From assembly GCF_008801695.1 (NCBI RefSeq), contig NZ_VZPF01000021.1, positions 1 through 62,061 of the forward strand: a stretch of DNA of 62,061 nucleotides, given 5' to 3'. This stretch comes from Pantoea stewartii subsp. stewartii. Lineage in GTDB: Bacteria > Pseudomonadota > Gammaproteobacteria > Enterobacterales > Enterobacteriaceae. The position numbers and the translations under genes are program-made. This document shows positions 1 to 7,772 of the stretch, one piece after another; the stretch's first letter is position 1, and every line of letters begins with the position of its first letter. The notes beneath the pieces were generated by a model. It was not told the origin of the DNA and did not search any database. It worked only from the letters and a program-made list of their open reading frames with translations.

Positions 1-126
1 ATCACCAGTGCAGTTCAATGTGGCAACTGTTGAAAAAGGTCCATCACTTTATGAATACCGTCAGCCCATTCCCCGGGGGAAAACATGGGCTGGCTAAAGT
101 GTAGCGGTATTAGGATCAGTTATTTA
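1..126 (+). mobile_element. IS630-like element, 3' end only
   Basis: This is the last part of an IS630-family transposase, stop codon at 102-104, followed by the right terminal sequence ending CAGTTATT next to a TA dinucleotide (125-126), the target IS630 elements duplicate. The same sequence recurs at 36130-36256, where more of the coding region survives, and in reverse at 32932-32982. The rest of this copy lies outside the window. Confidence 0.85.
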
Positions 127-135
127 GCTCAGACC

Positions 136-1304
136 TGATCTGACAGTTACCGGTTATTTATACAGGTGTCTGTCAGATTAAATCTGGTTCAGATTCTTTT
201 CTGCCCAGACTCGTTTTCCATCAAGTAAAGTTGCCATCGGCGTACGCCCGCAGCACATTTTTCCCTGATGAGTTCGCTCATTATTGTAATGCCACAACCA
301 GTTATCCAGATCTGCCTGCAGGCTTTCCAGGTCTCCGCATAACTTCTTGCGGAACGTAACCTGATAAAAATCCTGCAAAATGGTTTTATGGAAGCGCTCG
401 CAGATGCCGTTCGTCTGCGGAGACATCGCCTTCGTTTTTGTATGGTCGATATCGTTGATAGCCAGATAAAGCTGATAATCATGCTGCTCCACCTTACCAC
501 AGTATTCTGTCCCCCTGTCGGTCAGTATTCTCAGCATCGGCAGCCCCTGGGATTCGTAGAACGGCAGTACGCGATCATTGAGCAGGTCGGCGGCGGTGAT
601 CGGCGTTTTACTCGTATACAGCTTGCAGTGGGCCACTTTCGAGTACGTATCCACGAACGTCTGCTGGTAGATACGGCCCACGCCCTTCAGGTTACCAACA
701 TAGAAGGTGTCCTGCGAGCCGAGATAACCCGGATGAGCTGTCTCGATTTCACCACAGGCTTCGTCGTCGTGGGCCTTTTTCTCCAGGGCAGCGATTTGAG
801 CGTCGGTAAGCACGATGCCTTCTCTGGCGACCTTTTCCTCAAGCGCCCTCAGGCGTTTACGGAAGTTCTCCAGATCGTGTCGTTGCCAGATAGAGCGCAC
901 GCCGCTGCCGGAGATAAACACGCCTTTTTTACGCAGCTCATTGCTGGTCCGGTGCTGCCCGTGGGCCGGAAACTCAACGGCATATTCAACAACCGCGCGT
1001 TCAGTGGCTTCGTCGGCGCGGTTCTTCAGGTTGGGAACCCGACGGTTCTGGTTAACCAGCGCATCAATACCGCCTTCAGCAGCCAGTTCCTGATAACGGT
1101 AAAACGTGTCGCGTGACACGCCCATGATCTTGCAGGCTTTTGATACGTTGCCGAGTTCTTCGGCGAGATTGAGCAGGCCCGCTTTGTGTTTGATGATGGG
1201 ATTGTTAGTATGATGCATGAGAGTTACCTCGTGTTTTGTATAAGGATTCGACACCCATATCAAAACCGGTAACTCTCAACCTTTCAAGGTCCAGTGTCAG
1301 ATCA
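136..1304 (-). mobile_element. IS481-family insertion sequence, apparently complete
   Basis: An element of about 1.17 kb bounded by short inverted repeats, TGATCTGACA at 136-145 and its complement at 1295-1304. It holds a single transposase gene. No clear target duplication is visible. It separates the IS630 tail from a Tn3-family remnant. Confidence 0.7.
178..1218 (-). CDS. IS481-family transposase
   Basis: A DDE transposase of about 346 residues that cuts and joins the ends of its own element. The N-terminal third carries helix-turn-helix DNA-binding segments (motif GVSRDTFYRY). The C-terminal rve-type integrase core shows the three acidic residues in FVDTYSKV, LTDRGTEY and ERFHKTI. I chose the ATG at 1218 because a GAGGTAA ribosome site precedes it; a TTG at 1263 would add 15 residues. 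The frame is intact, so the element may be active. Family assignment rests on recognised motifs and gene length. Confidence 0.85.
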   Translation of the reverse strand: MHHTNNPIIKHKAGLLNLAEELGNVSKACKIMGVSRDTFYRYQELAAEGGIDALVNQNRRVPNLKNRADEATERAVVEYAVEFPAHGQHRTSNELRKKGVFISGSGVRSIWQRHDLENFRKRLRALEEKVAREGIVLTDAQIAALEKKAHDDEACGEIETAHPGYLGSQDTFYVGNLKGVGRIYQQTFVDTYSKVAHCKLYTSKTPITAADLLNDRVLPFYESQGLPMLRILTDRGTEYCGKVEQHDYQLYLAINDIDHTKTKAMSPQTNGICERFHKTILQDFYQVTFRKKLCGDLESLQADLDNWLWHYNNERTHQGKMCCGRTPMATLLDGKRVWAEKNLNQI

Positions 1305-1305
1305 A

Positions 1306-1422
1306 GTCGCGACTAATACACCTTATATCCGGGATCATATTCGACGGTTTGGTCGGTATCATGTGGATATGGAAAATATGCCGCCATTACTTAACCCTAG
1401 GTCTGTAGCTGTAAGTGTATGA
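1306..1422 (+). pseudogene. Tn3-family transposase, C-terminal remnant
   Basis: An open frame of about 38 codons ending at TGA 1420-1422. It contains PYIRDHIRRFGRYHVDM, which resembles the extreme C-terminus of Tn3-family TnpA proteins (a pattern like SPYxxEHIxRFGxYxLD). The 5' side is cut by the IS481 element. An N-terminal piece of a Tn3-type transposase lies at 59833-59967 on the same strand, and a resolvase remnant at 3394-3981, so a Tn3-family transposon probably once occupied this junction. Confidence 0.55.
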
Positions 1423-1477
1423 TATAAGTAATGTTATGAGCGCTACGCCAACATTTTACACGTATTATGAACAGACC

Positions 1478-1990
1478 CGTTGAGTGTGGCCAGCGCTGCC
1501 GTATTGGCGCCACTTTTATCAATGGTCACCACCTCCGGTTCACCGTGGTGGCGGATGGCCTTGCGGAAAAAACGTAGTGCTGCCGCAGCATCCCGTTTAG
1601 CCGTCAGCAGAAAGTCGATGGTCTGACCATCAGTGTCAACTGCCCGGTACAGGTATTTCCACTCACCTTTAACTTTTATGCAGGTTTCATCCATCCGCCA
1701 TCGACGACCCACTGTGCGTTTACATCTGCGAAACACCTTATCCAGCAATGGTACCAGGCGAATAACCCAGCGGTGAAGCGTGGAATGGTCGACGATAATG
1801 CCGCGCTCCGCCATCATATCTTCGAGATCACGCAGGCTTAGGGTATAAGCCAGATACCAGCGGACGCACTGGGCGATAATATCGGTGGGATAATGCAGGC
1901 GTCGGAAAGATTTTCGGATCAGAGACATGGTCAGGCAACATTACAAAAAAAACAGCATGTTACCTGACGGTACCTTAATGCGACAGAACC
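1478..1990 (-). mobile_element. IS6-family element, truncated
   Basis: The right inverted repeat (ends CGACAGAACC at 1981-1990, i.e. GGTTCTGTCG read inward) and the 5' two thirds of the transposase gene (ATG at 1928) are present. Homology to the second IS6 copy (57911-58739) stops near 1478, so the C-terminal catalytic region and the other end are gone. The surviving frame runs on to 1443 through unrelated sequence. It keeps the start MSLIRKSFRRLHYP and the first acidic residue (WRMDET), but the last third of the DDE core is missing. Not expected to be active. Confidence 0.85.
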
Positions 1991-2252
1991 GTATGACTGG
2001 GTGTATCACGTCCTCAGCGACAGCGAATGGAGCGGCAGGCGTCAGATCCAGTCATCGGCGTCGGTAAACAGCATCTGTCTGCTGAAAAGTGCGCTGGATA
2101 TCGGTTTTAATGATGACGGGACGCAGGTTATGCCGGTGCCGGCCAGAATTGGTGGACGCGCCGAAGGGCTGAATGCACTCCTGAAAAGCTGTGGCTGGGA
2201 GGCCGTCAGCAACGACGACCACTGGAAGCTGGTGACCATCAGCGCTGGATGA
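1991..2252 (+). pseudogene. Unrecognised gene, 3' fragment
   Basis: An open frame that enters directly from the IS6 end and stops at 2250-2252. About 87 residues survive (DWVYHVLSDSEWSG near the start, DDHWKLVTISAG at the end). An internal ATG at 2001 exists but the frame is open upstream of it up to the IS border, so this looks like the C-terminal part of a gene cut by the IS. I do not recognise the family. No membrane segment or signal peptide is seen. Confidence 0.4.
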
Positions 2253-2291
2253 GCAGTAAAGAACGGGTCGCCAGCAGGCAACCCAGTAGTG

Positions 2292-3269
2292 TCAGTGGGT
2301 GATGCGCTGCAGGTCTTCTTCAGTCAGACCTGTCATGGCCATCACTGTATTGCGGTCGATGCCGCTCTGCAGCATCGTGCGGGCAATTTTCAGGGTCGCT
2401 TCGCGCTCACCTTTCTCAATGCCGCGCTGTTCGCCAAGCTGGATGCCCTTCTCGAGGCCCTTCTCGAGGCCTTTCTCGAGGCCTTTCTCCAGCCCTTTCT
2501 GTTCCAGTCGTTGTGCAATAGTCATTAAAATCTCCTCGTGTTGCGGTGACCGACGGGCCAGTTCCTGCAGGAATGCCTCGGGTCTGGCCGTGTCTCCCGT
2601 CTGCAGCATCCAGTTCATCAAAGTGACCAGCTGCTCATCGGTAGTGTAACCCGCAATCAGCAGGGTGACCAGATGTTCGGTCAGCTCAGCCAGGTCACGG
2701 GTCTGCGCGTGCTTGAGCATCAGTTCCAGCAGGGCCATCCGGCGGTGCTTCATGATTTCATCGTCATCGATGGCGCCAACATCGATGAGGGGAAAATCAC
2801 CGGTATACAGTTTTCGTGCTGTTCCCGGGCTGGCAAACAGCTCTGTCCAGTTCAGCGTCCAGGGCCAGGGGCTGCCGCGTCCGTGGGAAAACAGCAGCGG
2901 AATAACCAGTGGCAGCTGCTCATGACCGGCGTCCAGGTGTTTCTGCATGGCGGCTATGGAATACCGCATGAGTCTGAACGCCATATGCCTGTCAGGACTG
3001 CTCTGGTGCTCAATGAGCGTATATATGTATCCCTCACCCTCGGCGGTTTTCAGGGAGTACAGCACGTCGGCAAAATAGGTTCGCAGGTTTTCCTCAATAA
3101 AAGAGCCTGACTCCAGCTGCAGGGTGGTCAGGTCGCACAACTGCAGCAGCTCTGCGGGCAGATGCAGGGCCAGAAAATCCCGGGCGGTATCCGTGTGGGT
3201 CAGGAAGGTTTTAAACAGCCCGTCATGGGGAACCGGTGACTTCCCACCCTTTCCTTTTCTGCCTGACAT
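2292..3269 (-). CDS. Rpn-family recombination-promoting nuclease / putative transposase
   Basis: A protein of 325 residues of the Rpn (YhgA-like) family. Members are PD-(D/E)XK DNA endonucleases that raise RecA-independent recombination. The N-terminal start around HDGLFKTFLTHTDTARDFL and the central LIEHQSSPDRHMAFRLMRY are the usual signatures of the nuclease domain. Near the C-terminus (about residues 255-285) is a run of GLEK tetrapeptides followed by GEQRGIEKGE, a charged helical repeat common in this family. Full length and undisrupted. It stands between IS and resolvase remnants, a normal setting for these genes. Confidence 0.85.
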   Translation of the reverse strand: MSGRKGKGGKSPVPHDGLFKTFLTHTDTARDFLALHLPAELLQLCDLTTLQLESGSFIEENLRTYFADVLYSLKTAEGEGYIYTLIEHQSSPDRHMAFRLMRYSIAAMQKHLDAGHEQLPLVIPLLFSHGRGSPWPWTLNWTELFASPGTARKLYTGDFPLIDVGAIDDDEIMKHRRMALLELMLKHAQTRDLAELTEHLVTLLIAGYTTDEQLVTLMNWMLQTGDTARPEAFLQELARRSPQHEEILMTIAQRLEQKGLEKGLEKGLEKGLEKGIQLGEQRGIEKGEREATLKIARTMLQSGIDRNTVMAMTGLTEEDLQRITH

Positions 3270-3393
3270 TCAGCGTCTCCGTTGGTTTAAGTGTGCTCAT
3301 CTGGCAGTATTATACCGGAGCGGAGGTCCTGGTACCTTCTGTTTCACAGGGGGCCGTTCCGGGGTGGTTCGGTCCCCTCCACTGTTATTCTGG

Positions 3394-3981
3394 TCACCCC
3401 GGGCTGACCGCATCGTCACGCAGGCGCATGATGGTTTGTCGTGAGGTTCCAAACTGGCGGGCAACGGCGCTGATACTGGCCCCTGCCTTCAGTTGCTCAA
3501 GCGCGGTCTGTCGCTGTTCGTTATTCAGCGCCGGTGGCCGACCAAACCGTTTCCCGGCTGCTCTGGCCCTTGCAAGGCCTGAATGCGTGCGCTCAATCAG
3601 CAGGTCCTTCTCAAACTCAGCCACCGCCGAAATGACCTGCATGGTCATCTTGCCGGCCGCGCTGGTGAGGTCCACGCCGCCCAGCGCGAGGCAGTGTACG
3701 CGAATACCGGCCTTTGCCAGCTGCTCCACGGTCTTCCGCACGTCCATTGCGTTGCGGCCCAGCCGATCAAGTTTGGTCACTATCAGCACATCGCCATTTT
3801 CCATGCGGTCAAGTAACCGCGCAAAGCCGGGCCGTTCGCTGGCAGATACTGAACCACTGATTTGCTCTTCAATCAGGCGCTGGGATTTAACGGTAAAGCC
3901 AGCTGCTTCAATTTCCCTGCGCTGGTTTTCAGTGGTCTATTCCAATGTGGATACACGGCAGTAAGCAAAAACTCGTGACAT
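3394..3981 (-). pseudogene. Serine resolvase/invertase with a premature amber codon
   Basis: Read from ATG at 3981 the frame gives a serine recombinase (YCRVST active-site motif), but codon 15 is TAG (3939-3937) where homologues carry Gln. Downstream it is intact to 3394: KLDRLGRN, a catalytic arginine segment and a C-terminal helix-turn-helix with [12 protein letters not shown]. An internal ATG (3804) would give only the C-terminal 136 residues without the catalytic serine. Probably the resolvase of the broken Tn3-family transposon. One substitution would restore it, so either recent decay or a sequencing error is possible. Confidence 0.8.
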
Positions 3982-4247
3982 GGCGTAACTTTGTGTACAT
4001 CGGTTATGCCCGGGTTTCGACACAAGACAGCTTTCCCTGCTGGAGCATAGCTGCGGAGGTTGTCACCGGTAACACGCTGACGCTTGAGCTTAACCGGGGG
4101 CGCTATACACCGGTTTACTATCTCAATGATTTTGAAGAACGGCTTGAAAGCCAGCGCAGGATCAAAGCGATGATGGCTTTTATCAGAGGAATGTCGGAAA
4201 AAGATGTAAATAGCAATAATGCTAAGTTAGCTCTTGAGCTAACTTAG
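3945..4247 (+). pseudogene. Chimeric remnant beginning with a resolvase N-terminus
   Basis: The frame contains VYIGYARVSTQD (about 3990-4027), the start of a second serine recombinase, which then runs into unrelated sequence (AAEVVTGNTLTLELNRGRY onward). It ends inside the palindrome at 4211-4258. It is divergent from the broken resolvase at 3981. I interpret it as a junction between two decayed genes. The second half is not recognised. Confidence 0.4.
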
Positions 4248-4258
4248 CATTATTGCTA
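4211..4258. repeat. Perfect 48-bp palindrome (23-bp arms, 2-nt centre)
   Basis: Arms 4211-4233 and 4236-4258 are exact reverse complements around a central TT. It lies 26 bp upstream of the toxin start, just before its GGAGGA ribosome site. It could be an operator for the toxin-antitoxin pair, a bidirectional terminator, or a recombination scar. The arms are AT-rich and no long T-run follows, which argues against a strong terminator. Confidence 0.9.
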
Positions 4259-4283
4259 TTATTTCTTTCACGGAGGAGATAAA

Positions 4284-4604
4284 TTGTTTAACGTAAAATT
4301 GCACGACAATGCCGGTGATGAACTGGAAGCTCTGCCCGCAGAAATAGCCGCCAAAATGGTGCGACTGCTGGAGAAGCTGGAAAAGAATCCCCGCTCCCTG
4401 AGAGAGCCACACTGTAAGCCTCTCGGTAACGGTCTGTTTGAAGTTCGCACAATGGGTGGCGATATAGCACGCGGTTTATGGGTATATCAGACCGGCCAGA
4501 ATATTTTCGTGTTACGTATCTTCATCAAAAAAACACCTAAAACGCCACCTGCAGAAATCGATCTGGCGTGGCGCAGACTGGAGGACATGATCAATGGCAC
4601 ATAA
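4284..4604 (+). CDS. higB: HigB/RelE-type toxin (Gp49-like)
   Basis: A protein of 106 residues of the phage-derived Gp49-like/HigB family; such toxins are ribosome-dependent mRNA interferases. Motifs seen are LEALPAEIAAKMVRLLEKL, LGNGLFEVR and ARGLWVYQTGQNIFVLRIF, followed by KKTPKTPPAEI near the C-terminus. The start is TTG at 4284 with a strong GGAGGAG site upstream. The coding end overlaps the antitoxin start by 11 bp, so the two are translationally coupled. Toxin-first order is typical of higBA. The function is inferred from family. Confidence 0.85.
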   Translation: MFNVKLHDNAGDELEALPAEIAAKMVRLLEKLEKNPRSLREPHCKPLGNGLFEVRTMGGDIARGLWVYQTGQNIFVLRIFIKKTPKTPPAEIDLAWRRLEDMINGT

Positions 4605-4875
4605 AACTCTCGCGGAGATGAAAGCAAAGCTGATGCAGGGTGATGAATTTCGGGCAGCCTATGAGGCGGAAGTCCGGAAAGAGCGTCTCCAGGAACTGCT
4701 TGCCGAGTGGCGCAGCCATGCCGGATTAAACAGCGCAGATGTAGCAGCAAGAATGGGTATTGCCCCGTCAACGCTTTCACGCATGGAAAAAAATATCACC
4801 TCTGCCAGTGTCGAAAACCTGTCCCGGTACGCGCGGGCATGCGGCGTGAACACGGCTACGCTGTTTTTCAGTTAA
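4594..4875 (+). CDS. higA: HigA-type antitoxin with XRE helix-turn-helix
   Basis: A protein of 93 residues. The first 40 are charged and helical, the probable toxin-binding part. Residues 40-93 form an XRE-type helix-turn-helix (LNSADVAARMGIAPSTLSRM). It should neutralise the HigB-like toxin and repress the pair, possibly through the palindrome just upstream. The start overlaps the toxin gene by 11 bp. It lies at the border of the T3SS island and could help to hold this region of the plasmid in the population. Confidence 0.85.
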   Translation: MAHKTLAEMKAKLMQGDEFRAAYEAEVRKERLQELLAEWRSHAGLNSADVAARMGIAPSTLSRMEKNITSASVENLSRYARACGVNTATLFFS

Positions 4876-4990
4876 CAGCATTCAAAGATGCGCGATGCCT
4901 GAGAATATGCGCGCGTCTGAAAGCGAAAAGCAGCCTTCGGGCAGGTACACATAACCTGATAAAGATGACTGAAGGCCATAGTGATTTTCG
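4876..4990. other. Gap between higA and ssaU
   Basis: A stretch of 115 bp between the converging antitoxin and ssaU genes. I see no gene, strong terminator hairpin or IS end. It marks the left boundary of the T3SS island. Confidence 0.5.
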
Positions 4991-6040
4991 TTACACATGA
5001 GCGTCGTAATCGAGATTCAGTACCATACGCAGCAAAGCGGCAACGGGTTCAAACAGGGATTCAGAGATCGCCTCGCCCGATTTAACGCTAAAAAATAGCT
5101 TGCGCGCCAACGCAATATTCTCCACCACAGGAACAGACTCCCTGATGGCGAGAGCAACAATATGTTCTGCCCTCGCCTCTACGCCTTTTTCGAGAACCGT
5201 TGGGATCGGCGTGTCTACAGGATCGTAGCCTAGGCAAATGGCGATATGCGTAGGGTTGCGAATAACGACCGCAGACTGCTTCACATTCTGCGCTAAACTG
5301 CCACTTTGCATTTCGCGTTGTACTTCACACCGACGTTTTTTAACCTGCGGATCACCTTCAAGATCTTTGGTCTCCTGTTTGACATCCTCCTTACTCATTC
5401 GCTGCTGTTTCATCGTATTGTGCGTCTGAAAGGCATAATCAACAACGCTCAGTACCACGTAAAACGTCAGCAATGCATACCATATCCAGCGGATCATAAT
5501 CCTGAAAAGGGGGATCGCGCAGCTCGCATTACAGTATGGAAGTACCTCATAAATTGCCAAAAAATAGCGGAAAAGAGAGATAAAAATCAGACATAATGCG
5601 ATGACTTTCAGACAGGATTTAAATAACTCCACTAGGCTGTGCACTGAAAAAATCTGTTTAAGATTGTTCACCGGATTAATTTTTTCGCCTTTGAAGCCGA
5701 CCGCCTTTATGGCAAGCATAAATCCGACCTGTGCGACCAGGCTTGCAATGGTCGCCGCCGCCAGCATACCGCCAAACAGGGCAAAAAATTCGCCTCCGGC
5801 ATGCACTAATACCTGCGTCAACAGACTGAAGGCATAGTCAAAGGGTTGATTGATCAGTCGTGAAGCCAGCAACATCAGCTCAGCAATCTGATGAAACACC
5901 TCATCAGCAAAAAAATGAAAAAAAGCCAGTATTGTCAGCAGCTGGATGCCGGAGGTTATCTCCAGACTTTTGATAACCTGTCCCTCCTGGCGGCTATCAC
6001 GCTTTTTTTTCTCGGTAGGCTGCTCGGTTTTTTCACTCAT
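4991..6040 (-). CDS. ssaU: T3SS export switch protein SsaU (YscU/FlhB family)
   Basis: A protein of 349 residues; Salmonella SsaU has 352. It sits in the inner membrane at the export gate and self-cleaves to switch substrate class. The N-terminus is MSEKTEQPTEKK, the family signature, followed by four hydrophobic segments up to about residue 205. The cytoplasmic part carries the autocleavage motif NPTH at residues 262-265 in VVIRNPTHIAICLGYD. The start overlaps the end of ssaT by 8 bp. It is the last gene of the long T3SS operon, as in SPI-2. Confidence 0.95.
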   Translation of the reverse strand: MSEKTEQPTEKKKRDSRQEGQVIKSLEITSGIQLLTILAFFHFFADEVFHQIAELMLLASRLINQPFDYAFSLLTQVLVHAGGEFFALFGGMLAAATIASLVAQVGFMLAIKAVGFKGEKINPVNNLKQIFSVHSLVELFKSCLKVIALCLIFISLFRYFLAIYEVLPYCNASCAIPLFRIMIRWIWYALLTFYVVLSVVDYAFQTHNTMKQQRMSKEDVKQETKDLEGDPQVKKRRCEVQREMQSGSLAQNVKQSAVVIRNPTHIAICLGYDPVDTPIPTVLEKGVEARAEHIVALAIRESVPVVENIALARKLFFSVKSGEAISESLFEPVAALLRMVLNLDYDAHV

Positions 6041-6806
6041 GACTGGCTAACCACTGGCTCACATGGCGGTAAAGGGTTTCACTCTCAAGCTTATAGTGGT
6101 GGAAAGCGTATGGTAATGAGAGCATCAATAGCAAGAGCGCCAGCGCACTTTTCACCGGCATGGATAAGAAGAACACGTTGAGCTGCTGAGCGGACCGATT
6201 GACCAATCCGAGCGCTAGGTCCGCCAGCATCATACAGAGCACCGCGGGCAGAGAAAAGCTCAGACACAGCTGGTACAACACGCGCCACTGTGCCAGCAAA
6301 AAGTGTAAAAATGGTATGTTGAAAGCCAGCGCCTTGCCGGGAGGTAAATAGTGGTAAGAATCGTACAACGCCGTCAGGAGTTGACTGAATCCCCCGGTAA
6401 TAATGAAAAGCGCACACAGAAACTGGCTAAACAGCAGGCCGAAAATCGACGTCTGTACCGACATCGCCGGGTTGAACACGATTCCTATTGTGGCACCGCG
6501 TAGGGTGTCAATCAGGAATCCCGCCATGTCGACGGCCCAGAAGGGGAGCGCGGCGCAAAACCCCAGCATCAAACCAATGACCAGTTCGCCTGGGATCACC
6601 CTCAGCCATGACCATCCTTGGTGAATCACCGATTGAGTATAAAAAAGCGGTAGTACCGGCAGCACTATCGCCAACAGCACCCCGTTGCGGATCAGCGTCG
6701 AGCCGAGATTACCGGTCTGCAACAGCGGGAAAAGCAGCGTTAGCCCAAGCGGTCTCATCATCGCCAGCGCCACAGTGACCAGCCCGTCACTGAGTGAGAG
6801 AGTCAC
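6033..6806 (-). CDS. ssaT: T3SS export apparatus protein SsaT (YscT/SpaR family)
   Basis: An integral inner-membrane protein of the export gate, about 257 residues (Salmonella 259). I take the start as the GTG at 6806 because it overlaps the ssaS stop (GTGA) and gives the family length; the frame stays open far upstream but that part overlaps ssaS. Typical segments are FCAALPFWAVDMAGFLIDTLRG and DLALGLVNRSAQQLNVFF. Several hydrophobic helices are evident. Upstream ssaS and downstream ssaU both overlap it, so translation is coupled. Confidence 0.93.
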   Translation of the reverse strand: MTLSLSDGLVTVALAMMRPLGLTLLFPLLQTGNLGSTLIRNGVLLAIVLPVLPLFYTQSVIHQGWSWLRVIPGELVIGLMLGFCAALPFWAVDMAGFLIDTLRGATIGIVFNPAMSVQTSIFGLLFSQFLCALFIITGGFSQLLTALYDSYHYLPPGKALAFNIPFLHFLLAQWRVLYQLCLSFSLPAVLCMMLADLALGLVNRSAQQLNVFFLSMPVKSALALLLLMLSLPYAFHHYKLESETLYRHVSQWLASHE

Positions 6807-7069
6807 CTGTGCATACCCGTCTGTAAAAACACCTGACGGGTATAGGCCAGAAGTAGCCCCCCCAGCCAGTGATAGGTCGCCATAATAACCAACGCCACGG
6901 CAAGCAACTTGATCATAAACTGCAGCGTCTGATCCTGAATCTGGGTGAGCGCCTGAAGGAGGCTCACCGCAATTCCGACGACCGATGCGATCAGCACCAC
7001 CGGCAATGAGGTCATGAGCACCAGCCACAGCAGCTGTGTAACGTAATGGATTAGATTGGTATCCGTCAT
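6803..7069 (-). CDS. ssaS: T3SS export apparatus protein SsaS (YscS/SpaQ family)
   Basis: A small inner-membrane protein of 88 residues, the usual family length, with two hydrophobic helices. SsaR, SsaS and SsaT together form the export gate at the base of the needle complex. Motifs include LVLMTSLPVVLIASVVG and LQALTQIQDQTLQF, both characteristic. It overlaps ssaR by 4 bp and ssaT by 4 bp. Confidence 0.95.
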   Translation of the reverse strand: MTDTNLIHYVTQLLWLVLMTSLPVVLIASVVGIAVSLLQALTQIQDQTLQFMIKLLAVALVIMATYHWLGGLLLAYTRQVFLQTGMHR

Positions 7070-7713
7070 CTAAAGCTCTGTACCAGTTGAGAAAGGATCA
7101 GGTCCCAGCCGCCAGCTAACAGGAAAATCAATAATTTGAACGGTAAAGAGATGGTCATCGGTGACATCATCATCATCCCCATCGCCAACAGGACGTTGGA
7201 TACCAGCAGATCGATGGCCAGAAACGGCAGATAGATAAGCAGACCAATGCGAAACGCCTGCGACAGCTGGCTGACGGTGAAGGCGGGCAGCAGGATCAAC
7301 AGTGAATCCGGCTTAACGCGACGCCGGGCCTCTTCCGGCCATGTGCTGGCTATCAGATGACGAAAATAATGCGCCTCTTTTTCATCGGAATTTTTTTGCA
7401 GAAACTGACGGTAAGGACCAAGTGCGTGGCTGTCCCAGCCCTGTAACCAGGGTAAAGTCGCCTCTTCTTTCGCCGGATGCCACTCGGCTTTTACCGCCAT
7501 CACCGTCGGTGCCATGATAAAGAGCGAGAGCACCAGCGCCAGGCCATAGAGCGCCATATTGGGCGGCACCTGCTGAATACCCAACGCATTACGTAAAATC
7601 GAAAACACCACCGCCAGCTTCAGAAACGAGGTCCCCATCACGATGGCAAGCGATAGCAGAGAGAGTAAAAACAGCAGCGTTATCAGCTGCCAAGGAGAGT
7701 CAGGTAAAGGCAT
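7066..7713 (-). CDS. ssaR: T3SS export apparatus protein SsaR (YscR/SpaP family)
   Basis: A core export-gate protein of 215 residues (family about 215-220). The hydrophobic N-terminus with FLKLAVVFSILRNALGIQQ and the C-terminal LLVSNVLLAMGMMMMSP are hallmark motifs. It pairs with SsaS and SsaT. A 59-bp gap separates it from ssaQ, one of the larger gaps in the 3' part of the operon. Confidence 0.95.
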   Translation of the reverse strand: MPLPDSPWQLITLLFLLSLLSLAIVMGTSFLKLAVVFSILRNALGIQQVPPNMALYGLALVLSLFIMAPTVMAVKAEWHPAKEEATLPWLQGWDSHALGPYRQFLQKNSDEKEAHYFRHLIASTWPEEARRRVKPDSLLILLPAFTVSQLSQAFRIGLLIYLPFLAIDLLVSNVLLAMGMMMMSPMTISLPFKLLIFLLAGGWDLILSQLVQSFR

Positions 7714-7772
7714 TATCTGTCCTGTTTTTACGGCGATAAATCAATTATCGCTGCACCATACCGTGCTCCCTA

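Noticed and set aside
388..1116. Open frame of 242 codons on the plus strand
   Set aside because: It lies opposite the IS481 transposase, without a ribosome site or known motif.
6807..7028. Upstream extension of ssaT
   Set aside because: It would overlap ssaS almost wholly; the GTG at 6806 gives the family length.
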